A stretch of 64,000 nucleotides of DNA, from assembly GCA_030041375.1 (NCBI GenBank), contig JASHOA010000018.1:1-64000 (forward strand). Reading direction: 5' to 3'. How positions within the stretch are numbered: the first letter of the stretch is position 1; each line of letters opens with the position of its first letter. The notes below the pieces were generated by a model that saw only the letters and a program-made list of their open reading frames with translations, made no database searches and was not told the DNA's origin. The position numbers and the translations under genes were made by a program. Below are positions 1-8,452 of the stretch, piece after piece. Source of the DNA: Acetobacteraceae bacterium. GTDB taxonomy: Bacteria; Pseudomonadota; Alphaproteobacteria; Acetobacterales; Acetobacteraceae.

Positions 1-98
1 GTTTCCACCTGCGTGGTATCGCCCATGTCGCCGGTGAATGGACGCTGGTGACCCTCGCTTACAACTGCAGGCGGCTTCACCGCCTGCAGGTCGCCTAA
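1..98 (+). pseudogene. C-terminal end of a DDE transposase (cut by window edge)
   Basis: From position 3 an open frame encodes about 31 residues ending at TAA 96-98. It contains the stretch EWTLVTLAYNCRRLHRL, which resembles the C-terminus of IS5/IS1182-type DDE transposases, where a helix of the form W-x-L-x-x-x-A-Y-N-x-x-R-L is usual. The gene begins upstream of the window, so I cannot tell whether the element is intact. It lies just outside the palindromic element at 156-265 and the motB-motA genes. The family assignment rests on this short tail only. Confidence 0.55.
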
Positions 99-155
99 CC
101 TCCCCCCTTCTTCGTTGACGTTCACAACGCCGCGCCAGCGCCAATCCGACACGCT

Positions 156-265
156 GCTAGAGCAATTTCCGTTCGCCATGGCTCACGGTAACTGCTCTCG
201 CTCTTTGTTTTGGCGAGCATCTTCACGCGATCAGCCGATTCCGTCTGATCGCGATCTGCTCTAGC
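156..265. repeat. MITE-like palindromic element, 9-bp terminal inverted repeats
   Basis: GCTAGAGCA at 156-164 is matched by its exact reverse complement TGCTCTAGC at 257-265. Internally, cgatcagcc and the following tctgatcgcgat form a further imperfect inverted repeat. No coding potential is evident. Small palindromic elements starting with TAGAGCA-like ends are common between genes in alphaproteobacteria. I infer a non-autonomous mobile or structural repeat, not a promoter. The flanks 99-155 and 266-340 show nothing else that I can support. Confidence 0.45.
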
Positions 266-340
266 GAGGTCACCATGGCCGCTGGTGGAATCGCTTCGCC
301 GACCGCCAAAGTCATGAACTTGGTCGAGAAAATGAACCTG

Positions 341-369
341 GAGCGGGACGATGAAAAATCATCCCGCTC
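341..369. terminator. Hairpin at the 3' end of motA
   Basis: The arms GAGCGGGA (341-348) and TCCCGCTC (362-369) pair perfectly, and the loop contains a further TGA/TCA pairing. The hairpin touches the motA stop codon (complement 369-371), as expected for the end of the motB-motA unit on the minus strand. There is no T-run after it, so intrinsic termination is uncertain. Confidence 0.35.
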
Positions 370-1238
370 TACGCTTCGATCTGCAGCGTCTGGATCGCCG
401 TTTCCAGCTCCTGGAAGCTCGGCATGTGCTGGTTCGGCGCCATCTTGCGCCCGGTCTCGACGCTGACCTGCGGCGCGTTGCCGTGCAGGTGCGCGACCAG
501 CACCGCGCGGATCACTTCGAAATACTTGGCCTCCTCCTCCGCCACCGAGGCGAGGCGCCCGGCAAATGGCGCCGCCACCCCGTAGGCCAAAAACACGCCG
601 AGGAAGGTTCCCGTCAGCGCCTCGCCGATCATCTGCCCGAGCACGATCGGCGGCTCGGCGATATGCGCCATGGTCTGGATCACGCCGAGCACGGCGGCGA
701 CGATGCCGAAGGCCGGCAGCGCATCCGCCACCACCTGCAGCGCGTGCGCGGCGTGCAGTTCCTCCTGCAGCGTCTTCTTGAGTTCGCGCGCCATCACGTC
801 CTCGATCTGATAGGGGTCATCGGCGTTCATGCCGATCATCCTGAGATAGTCACAAATCATTCCTGTTGCGTGATCGTTGCCCAGGATTTTCGGAAACCGG
901 CGGAATGCCGCGCTCTCCTCGGGCCGCTCGATATGCGCCTCCAGCGCCATCGTACCCTTGGTGTTGGCAAGCCGGGCGAAGAAGAAAAGCAGGCTCAGGA
1001 GATCGACGTAATCCCCCTTCCTGAACAGCCCGCCGCGCAGCACCTTGGCAAAGCCGCCGAGCGTGTGCTTCACCGCGTGCATGCTGTTGGCGATGACGAA
1101 GGTGGCGACCGCCGCACCGCCGATGGTTGCGAACTCGAACGGCAGCGCTTCCATCACCGGGCCGATGCTGCCGCCCTCGGCGATGTAAGTGCCGAAGACG
1201 CAGATCAGGAGGAAGCCGAGGCCGCCGAGCGCGAGCAC
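369..1238 (-). CDS. motA: Flagellar motor stator protein MotA
   Basis: This 289-residue inner-membrane protein should form, with MotB, the ion-conducting stator that drives flagellar rotation. The N-terminus (LLICVFGTYIAEGGSIG) is the first MotA transmembrane helix. A large cytoplasmic loop (about residues 60-170) is followed by two more hydrophobic stretches around 175-230 (GIVAAVLGVIQTMAHI and TGTFLGVFLAYGVAAP), the usual MotA layout. The start is GTG at 1238, nine bases after the motB stop. The gene order motB then motA is the reverse of the common motA-motB order. No other flagellar gene is in the window. Confidence 0.9.
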   Translation of the reverse strand: MLALGGLGFLLICVFGTYIAEGGSIGPVMEALPFEFATIGGAAVATFVIANSMHAVKHTLGGFAKVLRGGLFRKGDYVDLLSLLFFFARLANTKGTMALEAHIERPEESAAFRRFPKILGNDHATGMICDYLRMIGMNADDPYQIEDVMARELKKTLQEELHAAHALQVVADALPAFGIVAAVLGVIQTMAHIAEPPIVLGQMIGEALTGTFLGVFLAYGVAAPFAGRLASVAEEEAKYFEVIRAVLVAHLHGNAPQVSVETGRKMAPNQHMPSFQELETAIQTLQIEA

Positions 1239-1247
1239 GCTTGCCCT

Positions 1248-2318
1248 CTATGGGGTGGCAGAGGCCGTGGTGGCCGGCGGCTCACCGCGCCCGGCCGGCG
1301 GGGGCGCTCCCGCGACGCGCTCGACAAGGATGGCGACGCGGCGGTTCTGCGCGGCGAGCGGCTCGGCCGGCAGCAGAAGATCGTGATCGGCGTGCCCGCT
1401 CACCCGCACGACTCGCTCTTCGGGCAATCCGCTCGTCACCAGGAGGCTGCGTGCGGTGTTCGCCCGTTCGGTCGAAAGCTCCCAGTTGCTCATTCCGTTT
1501 CCGTGATAAGGCGCGGCATCGGTGTAGCCGGAGATGGCGATCGGGCCGCTGAGACGGGCGAGGATGGGCGCCAGCCGGGCGATGAACGCTTGCGCCGGCG
1601 GTGCCAGCGCGGCCGAGCCCAGGGCGAACATCGGCCGCTGCCCATCCAGGATCTGGATGCGCAGTCCCTCCGGGGTGATGTCGATGGCAACCTGCCGGGC
1701 GAGCCCGGCGAGTTGCCGGTCTCCCTCGAGCGCAGCGCGAATCTGCTGCGCGGCATGCGCGAAGGCCATCTGTTCGAGCGCGGCGGCATCGGCGTGATGA
1801 GCGCCGCCCCCCGCCCCGGCGGCGAGCTTCAAGGCCGGCGCACCGACATCGGGCCCGGCCACCCCGCCCGACTGCGGATGGAATGGCGCGGCCGGCCCGA
1901 TCTTCACCTTGGGCGCCGTCCCGCGCTCGGGCGCCTTGGTGCCCGGCCGCACCGCCTTGGCATCCGGCGGAGTCGCGGGTTCGGGCTCTGCCTCGCCCTT
2001 GATCACCTGCACCGCACCGGCGTCCGAGACCATCTGCCCTTTCGAGAACGGCGTCTTGCCGCCGAACGGCTTGCCGGCCCCCGAATAATGAAAACTCAAC
2101 ACGGCGGTCGGAGCGAAGTAGTTCGCGAGCCCCTTGCGTTGCGCCTCGGTGGTCGCGTTGATCAGCCACATCAACAGGAAGAAGGCCATCATCGCGGTCA
2201 CGAAATCCGCGTACGCCACCTTCCAGGCGCCGCCATGCGCGGCGCCGGTGACGATTTCTTCCTTGCGGATAACGATGCCCGCCTTCTCGTTGCCCTGCTT
2301 CCGGCCCTTCGCCCGCAT
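1248..2318 (-). CDS. motB: Flagellar motor protein MotB (OmpA-like peptidoglycan anchor)
   Basis: This 356-residue stator subunit has a single N-terminal membrane helix that includes YADFVTAMMAFFLLMW. The Asp in YADF corresponds to the ion-binding Asp of MotB. An Ala/Pro-rich periplasmic linker (about residues 80-200) follows, then an OmpA/MotB domain (about 210-330) with GYTDAAPY, NWELSTERA and VSGHAD, which binds peptidoglycan. ATG is at 2316-2318. It is followed by motA nine bases downstream, so the two are surely co-transcribed. Whether the motor uses protons or sodium cannot be read from the sequence. Confidence 0.9.
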   Translation of the reverse strand: MRAKGRKQGNEKAGIVIRKEEIVTGAAHGGAWKVAYADFVTAMMAFFLLMWLINATTEAQRKGLANYFAPTAVLSFHYSGAGKPFGGKTPFSKGQMVSDAGAVQVIKGEAEPEPATPPDAKAVRPGTKAPERGTAPKVKIGPAAPFHPQSGGVAGPDVGAPALKLAAGAGGGAHHADAAALEQMAFAHAAQQIRAALEGDRQLAGLARQVAIDITPEGLRIQILDGQRPMFALGSAALAPPAQAFIARLAPILARLSGPIAISGYTDAAPYHGNGMSNWELSTERANTARSLLVTSGLPEERVVRVSGHADHDLLLPAEPLAAQNRRVAILVERVAGAPPPAGRGEPPATTASATP

Positions 2319-2424
2319 CCGCCCGCCGCGCCGCTGCCAGGGGCGAGAATGCCAAAGCTTACTTAACGGGCCCTAACCGGCGCCGTCCGCTTGCTGCACC
2401 GCGCCATCCGTTCTCCGTCTGGAC

Positions 2425-3867
2425 TCACCGCTCCGGCAGCACCGCGCCGGCGATCTCCCGCCGCGCGCGCACGCGATAGAGAAGATAGGATTCGGCAATC
2501 TGCCCGCGGCGAGCGCGGGCGAGCGGAAGCGGCGCCCCGAACGGTGCCCACTCTCCGGGATCGGGCGCACCGGCACCGCTTCGTTGCAGGAGAAGCCCGA
2601 CCCGTCCGGCAATCGCCGGTCTCGCCGGAGCCAGACGGAACAGAAGCCAGCGCGGGCCGGCGCCCACCACCGGCAGCGGGCCGCGGCCCAGAAACGCCAG
2701 TTCGGCGGCGTCCCCGTAATTTTCGGCGGCGACGAAGGCCGCATCGTCCTTCCGCCCGATCCCGGCGATGCGGTCCGCCATCCTGCCCCATCCCGCCAGC
2801 GCGCGGAGGCTCGGATCGCGTCCGGCCGGCAGCGCCAGGGGTTGCGCCACCGCCTGCCAATAGACCAACCCGGTGATGAGGAGGCCGAGCACGACAGAAG
2901 GCGCTTTGAGCCCGGCCCAGGGCCGGCCGGCCAGGGCCGCAGCGGCGAGCAGTGAAGAGGGATAGAGCACCGCCGGCCAGTTCCCCTGCACCCGATCGCC
3001 GAAGGCGTGCTGCACGAACAAGGCCGCCGGAACCAGCGTCAGGAGAGAGAGCAGTTCTGCCGCCGGCTCGCCTTCGCGCCATGCCCTGACGGCGAGCCGC
3101 CAGGTTCCCCCGACCGCGAGAATGAAGACGAGCGGAGTGAAGAGGGCGATCTGCCCGCCGACAAGCTCGGCCTGAAAACGCAGCGCGTCGGCCGGCTGAA
3201 AGGCGCCGACCCGTCCCCCCTGCTTCAGGAAGCTTGCCCAGTGATCGAGCGCATTCCAGGCGATCACCGGAGCAAACAGCAGAAGCGCGAGCAGAAGCCC
3301 GAGCCATGGTTCGGGGCGAGGCAGCCAGCGCCGGCCGCTCCGGCTTGCCAGCAGCCACAACCCGACCGCGGCAATGAACAGAACCCCGGTATATTTGCTG
3401 TCCAGGGCGAGGCCGCCGGCCAATCCGGCGAGCCACCACCACCGCCCGTCTCCGCTCGCGATGAGGCGGCCGATCGCGAACAGGCCGAGTGCCCAGAAGA
3501 AGAGGAGCGGCGTGTCGGGCGTCATGATGACGCTGCCGGCGCCAAACAGCAGCGTCGCGTTGAGCAGCGAAGCTGCCGCCGGGCCCACCAGCGGTTGGCG
3601 GGGGAAAAAGTCGCCCGCCGCGCGGCAGATCAGAACCGAACCGAGCGCCGCCACGAGCGGGCCGAGCAGCCTTACGCCGAGCGGCGTCGGCCCGGCGATC
3701 GTGGTGCCGAGGCGAATGAACAGCGCCACCATCGGCGAATCGTCGAGATAGCCGGGCTGCAGAACCCGCGACCAGACCCAGTAATAGGCCTCGTCCGGCG
3801 CCAGGTTCGTCGCCGCCGCCACCACCAGCCGTGCTGCCGTCAGCGCCGCCAGCGCCGCCAGCAGCAC
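2425..3867 (-). CDS. GT39/ArnT-like membrane glycosyltransferase
   Basis: This 480-residue polytopic membrane protein starts LLAALAALTAARLVVAAA and continues with NLAPDEAYYWVWS and the later LDDSPM. These match the acidic first-loop motif (DE...YW) and the D-x-P-M region of the dolichyl-phosphate-mannose/ArnT superfamily, which transfers a sugar from a polyprenyl-phosphate carrier to lipid or protein on the periplasmic side. About ten hydrophobic segments follow. The substrate cannot be named. GTG at 3867 is the first credible start, and the frame remains open upstream without ATG. The small membrane gene at 3912-4175 lies just upstream on the same strand and may be co-transcribed. Confidence 0.75.
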   Translation of the reverse strand: MLLAALAALTAARLVVAAATNLAPDEAYYWVWSRVLQPGYLDDSPMVALFIRLGTTIAGPTPLGVRLLGPLVAALGSVLICRAAGDFFPRQPLVGPAAASLLNATLLFGAGSVIMTPDTPLLFFWALGLFAIGRLIASGDGRWWWLAGLAGGLALDSKYTGVLFIAAVGLWLLASRSGRRWLPRPEPWLGLLLALLLFAPVIAWNALDHWASFLKQGGRVGAFQPADALRFQAELVGGQIALFTPLVFILAVGGTWRLAVRAWREGEPAAELLSLLTLVPAALFVQHAFGDRVQGNWPAVLYPSSLLAAAALAGRPWAGLKAPSVVLGLLITGLVYWQAVAQPLALPAGRDPSLRALAGWGRMADRIAGIGRKDDAAFVAAENYGDAAELAFLGRGPLPVVGAGPRWLLFRLAPARPAIAGRVGLLLQRSGAGAPDPGEWAPFGAPLPLARARRGQIAESYLLYRVRARREIAGAVLPER

Positions 3868-3911
3868 CGTGGGTCGCGTGAACCACGGGTTGCCGCCGGC
3901 CTCGGCGTTTC

Positions 3912-4175
3912 TCAGTGCACGTTCCGCCAGTGCTGAAAACGGAGTGCGCCGTAGCCGATCAGCCCGGCCGCGATCGCCACCGGGACCAGGATCAGGAACA
4001 GCCAGAAGGCGAGCATTGCCGCGGCGAGGCCGCCGGCGATGAGCGCAACCAGGATCGCCCAGCGCGCCAGGCGCACGGGCCAGGGCGGACGCCCCGACGA
4101 TTGTCGGAACTCGCCCTCGGGCGTCAGATCGAGAAGAGGCGGTTCGTGCGGGGGCATCGCGTGAACGTGGCCCAC
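3912..4175 (-). CDS. Small two-helix membrane protein, unknown function
   Basis: This 87-residue protein has a polar, proline-rich N-terminus (about 1-35) and two adjacent hydrophobic segments, WAILVALIAGGLAAAMLAFW and LILVPVAIAAGLIGYGAL, ending in a short basic tail. I do not recognise a family. It sits 44 bases upstream of the GT39-type glycosyltransferase on the same strand. The alternating polar and hydrophobic layout and the ATG start favour a real gene, but no motif allows a function. Confidence 0.6.
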   Translation of the reverse strand: MGHVHAMPPHEPPLLDLTPEGEFRQSSGRPPWPVRLARWAILVALIAGGLAAAMLAFWLFLILVPVAIAAGLIGYGALRFQHWRNVH

Positions 4176-4267
4176 CTCAGGCTTTCCTTCAACCCGGCCC
4201 CGCTCATCATGCTTTCCGCCCGCCCGATCGCTCCTTACGATAAGCCGGAACGACGAGGACGACGATC

Positions 4268-5050
4268 ATGCCCGAAGCCCTTGCGGCGCTGCCGGTCAGG
4301 CTCGACGGACTGGGTGTCGCCATCACCGGCGCGGCCAGCGGAATCGGGCGCGTGATCGCCGACACATTCCGCGCCGCCGGCGCCAGACCCTTCATCGGCG
4401 ATATCGACCAGGCCGCACTCGAGCAGTCCGGGCATGCCGGGATGCGCGCCGATGCCGCCAGGCCCGCCGAGATGGAAGCCTTCATCGACGCGGCACTCTC
4501 CTCCCTCGGCCGGCTCGACGTGCTGGTCAACAACGCCGGCATCGCCGGCCCGACGGCGCCGATCGAAGAGGTGAGCGAGGCGGCGCTGGAGCAGGTGCTG
4601 GCGATCGATCTCAAGGCGATGTTCCATTGCGCGCGCCGCGCGGCACCCGCACTCAGGGCGCAAGGGGGCGGCAGCATCATCAACCTGAGTTCCGCCGCCG
4701 GCCGTTTCGGCTTCGCTCTGAGAAGCCCCTATGTGGCGGCCAAGTGGGGCGTGGTCGGCCTCACCAAGACGCTTTCAATCGAGCTGGGGCCGGCGAAAAT
4801 CCGCGTCAATGCCATCCTGCCCGGCGCGGTCGCCGGAGAGCGCATCGAACGCGTCATCGCGGCCAAGGCCAAGGCCGGCGGCATCAGCATCGCCGAGCAA
4901 CGGGAGCGCCAGCTTGCCGCCACCAGCCTCCGTTCCTTCGTCGCCGCGCAGGATATCGCCAATCTCGCTCTCTACCTCGCGAGCCCGTTCGGCGCCGCGA
5001 TCAGCGGCCAGGCCATCGCCGTGGATGCCGATTTGCAATACATGATCTGA
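4268..5050 (+). CDS. SDR-family NAD(P)-dependent oxidoreductase
   Basis: This 260-residue Rossmann-fold dehydrogenase has the cofactor loop TGAASGIGR near residue 20, NNAGIAGP near 90, the catalytic Ser in NLSSAAGRFG, and YVAAK with catalytic Tyr and Lys near 155. It is a clear paralogue of the SDR at 26000-26773, sharing NNAGIAGPT, SSAAGRFG, AAKWGV and RVNAILPG-like blocks. That second copy lies in a sugar-uptake operon, so a sugar or polyol substrate is a reasonable inference here too. mutL starts 23 bases downstream. Confidence 0.85.
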   Translation: MPEALAALPVRLDGLGVAITGAASGIGRVIADTFRAAGARPFIGDIDQAALEQSGHAGMRADAARPAEMEAFIDAALSSLGRLDVLVNNAGIAGPTAPIEEVSEAALEQVLAIDLKAMFHCARRAAPALRAQGGGSIINLSSAAGRFGFALRSPYVAAKWGVVGLTKTLSIELGPAKIRVNAILPGAVAGERIERVIAAKAKAGGISIAEQRERQLAATSLRSFVAAQDIANLALYLASPFGAAISGQAIAVDADLQYMI

Positions 5051-5073
5051 ATGCTGACGTAAGTCATAACCGG

Positions 5074-6807
5074 ATGTTGGCCCGCGCACGGAGGTGCCTC
5101 CTGCCCGCTATTCGCGTCCTCTCCGCATCGGTTGCCAACCGGATCGCCGCCGGGGAGGTGATCGAGCGGCCGGCGGCGGCGGTGAAGGAACTGGTCGAGA
5201 ATGCCCTCGATGCCGGGGCGCGGCGCATTTCCGTCGCCCTCACCGAAGGCGGCATCGCGGCGATCGAGGTCACGGACGACGGCCACGGCATCGGCTCCGA
5301 CGAACTCACGCTTGCGATCGCCCGCCACGCCACCTCGAAGCTCGAGGACGACGATCTGGTCCGCATCGCGACCCTCGGCTTCCGCGGCGAGGCACTGCCT
5401 TCGATCGGCGCCGCGGCCAGGCTCTCCATCACCTCGCGCTCCCGAGCGGCTCCCCACGCGAGCCGGATCAGGGTCGAGGGGGGCCAGGCCTTTCCTGTCG
5501 AGCCGGCAGCCGGCGGCCCCGGGACGCGGGTCCTGGTCACCGATTTCTTCTTCGCCACCCCGGCCCGGCGGAAATTTCTCAAGCACCCCCGCACCGAGGC
5601 AGAGCACGCCGAAGCGGCGGTCCGCAGGCTCGCCCTGGCCGCACCCGCCGTTGCGTTCCGCCTCGTCTCGGACGGGCGCACCCTCTTCGATCTGCCGACG
5701 CAGGATGCGGCGGCGCGCAGCGCTGCCCTTCTCGGCCCCGAGGTGGCCGCGCGGCTCATTCCCGTCGCCGCCGAGCGCGGCCTGCTCAGGCTCAGCGGTT
5801 TCGTTGCCGCCGCCACGCTGACGCGCGCCACCACGGCGTGGCAGTTCCTGGTGGTGAACCACCGCCCGGTCGCCGATCCCGTGTTGCAGGCCGGGGTCCG
5901 GGTTGCCTATCGCCCCGTCATCGCCGACGGCCGCAAACCGATCGTGGCGCTCCATCTCACGCTGCCGCTCGAAGAGCTCGACGTGAACGTCCATCCGGCG
6001 AAGACCGAGCTCCGCTTCCGCGACCCTGCTTCCGTGCGCGCACTCCTGATCGGCGCGCTGACCCACGCCCTCGGCGGCTCCGCAGCCACCCTGCCCCCGC
6101 CCCGTCTCACCCTCACCCCGCTTCGGCCATCCCCTTCGGCTTCCGCGCCGGGTTTCGCGGAAACCTCACTTCCGCTCGCCGCACCCCTCGCCGCCCGCAG
6201 GCTCGAGCCGGCATCGCCCGATCCGGCGCATCCGCTCGGGGCCGGCGTCGCCCAGGTCTTCGGCACCTACATCATCGCCGTCACCGCGGCGGACGAACTC
6301 GTGCTGGTCGATCAGCATGCCGCGCACGAGCGGCTGACCCACGAGATGCTGCGCGCGCAGCATCTCGAACATGGCGTGCGGCCGCAGCCGCTGCTGCTGC
6401 CGGCGGTGGTCGATCTTCCGGAGGCCGATGCCGCGCGCATCGCGGCCCTCGGCCCCGCACTCGAAAAGCTCGGCCTCCAGCTCGAGCCGTTCGGGCCGGG
6501 TGCCGTGCTGGTGCGCGCCCTGCCCGCCTTGCTCGGCCCGGCCGAGCCCGCGCCCCTGATCCGCGATCTCGCCGAGGAATTCGCCGAGAGCGGCGAGGGC
6601 ATGGCCCTCGCCGAGCGCCTCGATCGGGTGCTGGCGCGCCTTTCCTGTCATGGCTCGATCCGCGCCGGCCGGCGCCTTTCGCAGAGCGAGATGGATGCCC
6701 TGCTCCGGCAGATGGAGGCGACCCCGCGCGCCGGCACCTGCAGCCACGGCCGCCCGACATTTCTCAAGCTTTCCCGCGCCGACCTCGAGCGCCTGTTCGG
6801 CCGGTAG
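5074..6807 (+). CDS. mutL: DNA mismatch repair protein MutL
   Basis: This 577-residue GHKL ATPase of mismatch repair couples MutS recognition to strand incision. The N-terminal ATPase motifs are all visible: NRIAAGEVIERPAAAVKEL with ENALDAGA, then DDGHGI, then TLGFRGEALPSI. A variable linker follows (about 345-400). The C-terminal domain carries DQHAAHERLTHEM, the DQHA(X)2E(X)4E endonuclease motif found in organisms without MutH, and ends with the C-x-HGRPT element. The first in-frame ATG is 5074. The conserved homology begins at LPAIRVLSASV, and a GGAGG sits six bases before an in-frame CTG at 5101, so the true start may be later. Confidence 0.95.
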   Translation: MLARARRCLLPAIRVLSASVANRIAAGEVIERPAAAVKELVENALDAGARRISVALTEGGIAAIEVTDDGHGIGSDELTLAIARHATSKLEDDDLVRIATLGFRGEALPSIGAAARLSITSRSRAAPHASRIRVEGGQAFPVEPAAGGPGTRVLVTDFFFATPARRKFLKHPRTEAEHAEAAVRRLALAAPAVAFRLVSDGRTLFDLPTQDAAARSAALLGPEVAARLIPVAAERGLLRLSGFVAAATLTRATTAWQFLVVNHRPVADPVLQAGVRVAYRPVIADGRKPIVALHLTLPLEELDVNVHPAKTELRFRDPASVRALLIGALTHALGGSAATLPPPRLTLTPLRPSPSASAPGFAETSLPLAAPLAARRLEPASPDPAHPLGAGVAQVFGTYIIAVTAADELVLVDQHAAHERLTHEMLRAQHLEHGVRPQPLLLPAVVDLPEADAARIAALGPALEKLGLQLEPFGPGAVLVRALPALLGPAEPAPLIRDLAEEFAESGEGMALAERLDRVLARLSCHGSIRAGRRLSQSEMDALLRQMEATPRAGTCSHGRPTFLKLSRADLERLFGR

Positions 6808-6816
6808 AGGGGAGCG

Positions 6817-6838
6817 CCCGGGGAGGTGCTTCCCTGGG
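6817..6838. terminator. Hairpin between convergent mutL and FAD oxidase gene
   Basis: CCCGGGGA (6817-6824) pairs with TCCCTGGG (6831-6838), eight pairs including one G-T, around a six-base loop. It starts nine bases after the mutL stop and lies between two converging genes. There is no T-run, so this is a weak call. Confidence 0.3.
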
Positions 6839-6890
6839 TGCTGAGCGTCAGGGCCGTCGTTCTCGCCTCTCCGCTCAGGATCAGATCACG

Positions 6891-8321
6891 TTATGGTCGA
6901 ATCATGGGCAGGAGTTTCCCGGGGTTCAGGAGCCCTTCCGGATCGAGCGCTGTCTTGATCCGCCGCAGCAGGGAAACTTCGGTCGGGCTGCGGAATCGGG
7001 CCAGCATCGGTGGCTTGAGCCGCCCGATTCCATGTTCTGCAGAGAAGCTGCCGTCGAGGCTCAGCACCACTTCGTTCACCGCCTCCATCAGCGGCTCGCC
7101 TTGGGCGAGAAAGGATTCCGATGAGGCGCCTTCGGGCTGGATGAGGTTGAAGTGGATATTTCCGTCACCGAGATGGCCGAACGGAGCGACACGCACGCCC
7201 GGCACGAGCGCGTGCGCCGCAGCGGCGGCGCGGCGAAGCAAGTCCGGGATCGCCGGCACGGGAACGGATATGTCGTTCTTGACCGAGGCGCCGGCCAGCT
7301 TCTGAGCCTCCGAGTGCTCTTCGCGAAGGCGCCAGAAAGCGGTGCGCTGCGCCTCGCTCGAGGCCAACGCCGCATCGATGATCTCGCCCTCCTCGAGGGC
7401 GGCGGCGAGCGCCGCCTCGAGACCGGGGCCGAGGCCGGCACCCGGGCGCGAGCCGGCCAGTTCGATCAGCGCGTAATGCGGTGCGGGTCGAGCAAGCGGC
7501 AGGCGGGTTGCCGCGATGTGGGTCAGCACCAGCTCGAGGCCGGCGGCCGACATGTATTCGAAGGCGATCAGGGCTGCCGCGTCGTGGCGCTGAAGCCGCG
7601 CCAGGAGGGCGAGCGCGGCTTCAGCGGAAGGAAGCCCGACGAAAGCGGCGGCGCGCTCGGCAGGCGCGGGCTCGAGGCGGAGCACGGCTGCGGTGATGAT
7701 GCCAAGCGTGCCCTCGGAGCCGACGAAGAGCTGGCGCAATGCATAGCCGGTATTGTCCTTGCGCAGCCTTCGCAACCCGTTCCAGAGGCTGCCATCGGCG
7801 AGCACGACTTCGAGGCCGAGTACCCGTTCCCGCGCATTGCCAAAGCGGAGCGTGTTGTTGCCGCCGGCATTGGTGGCGAGTACGCCGCCGATGTCGGCTG
7901 TACCTTCGGAGGAAATCGAAAGGGGAAGCCAAAGCCCGGCCGCGGCCGCCCTATCCTGCGCCGCCTTGAGCGTGACGCCGGCTTCGAGCGTGACGGTCAG
8001 GTCGAGCGGGTCGATCGCGCGCACGCGATCAAGCCGGCAGAGCGAGAGGACGATCTCGGAACCGTCCTCGGCCGGCACCGCGCCGCCGACCATCGAGGTG
8101 TTGCCGCCCTGCGGCACGAGGGGAACGCGGGCGGCGGCGGCGAGGCGAACGCATTCGACGACCTCGGCGGTGGTCGCCGGGCGCAGCACGATTGCTGTCC
8201 GGCCGTGATAGAGGCCGCGCCAATCGGTCGCGAATGGGGCCGTGTCATGCGGATCTGTCAGCAGGCCGGCGGGGCCGAGAAGACGCTCGAACGCAACGAT
8301 CAGGGACGCCGGCGGCATCAT
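6891..8321 (-). CDS. FAD-linked D-2-hydroxyacid dehydrogenase (GlcD/D2HGDH type)
   Basis: This 476-residue flavoprotein is of the vanillyl-alcohol-oxidase fold. The FAD-binding part has VPQGGNTSMVGGAVP (about 90-105), SISSEGTADIGG, and FVGSEGTLGIITA. The C-terminal catalytic domain has GHLGDGNIHFN and AEHGIGRLK, the metal and substrate site of D-lactate and D-2-hydroxyglutarate dehydrogenases. It probably oxidises a D-2-hydroxyacid and passes electrons to the respiratory chain. The stop converges on mutL. No partner GlcE or GlcF subunit is present, favouring a single-subunit enzyme. Confidence 0.85.
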   Translation of the reverse strand: MMPPASLIVAFERLLGPAGLLTDPHDTAPFATDWRGLYHGRTAIVLRPATTAEVVECVRLAAAARVPLVPQGGNTSMVGGAVPAEDGSEIVLSLCRLDRVRAIDPLDLTVTLEAGVTLKAAQDRAAAAGLWLPLSISSEGTADIGGVLATNAGGNNTLRFGNARERVLGLEVVLADGSLWNGLRRLRKDNTGYALRQLFVGSEGTLGIITAAVLRLEPAPAERAAAFVGLPSAEAALALLARLQRHDAAALIAFEYMSAAGLELVLTHIAATRLPLARPAPHYALIELAGSRPGAGLGPGLEAALAAALEEGEIIDAALASSEAQRTAFWRLREEHSEAQKLAGASVKNDISVPVPAIPDLLRRAAAAAHALVPGVRVAPFGHLGDGNIHFNLIQPEGASSESFLAQGEPLMEAVNEVVLSLDGSFSAEHGIGRLKPPMLARFRSPTEVSLLRRIKTALDPEGLLNPGKLLPMIRP

Positions 8322-8452
8322 GGCATCGCGGCGCGCCTGCCAAGGCCTTCGCGGATCATGGGTGCCGGTGCCTTCGCCACGCAGCCATAGCCGAGATTAT
8401 CTGATGCCGCCGGTGATGGGCGATGAAGTCGCTGACCAGCCGCGGAGGCGGC

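Noticed and set aside
275-466. Short plus-strand frame of 63 codons after the palindromic element
   Set aside because: It runs into the antisense of motA, becomes a Ser/Ala/Arg-rich low-complexity product, and has no recognisable domain.
351-2366. Long plus-strand open frame opposite motA and motB
   Set aside because: Its product is Arg/His/Asp-rich with no motif, while the minus strand has clear MotA and MotB. High-GC genes often leave such open antisense frames; the same applies to 8423-9934, 13914-15848, 56583-58442 and 60206-62062.
2363-3886. Alternative 507-codon minus-strand frame over the glycosyltransferase
   Set aside because: The product is Arg/Gly-rich with no membrane pattern. 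The frame at 2425-3867 gives a coherent polytopic glycosyltransferase with DE...YW motifs.
4627-6807. Apparent fusion of the SDR region and MutL in one open frame
   Set aside because: The part before 5074 is an out-of-frame reading of the SDR gene. The homology to MutL begins only near 5100.
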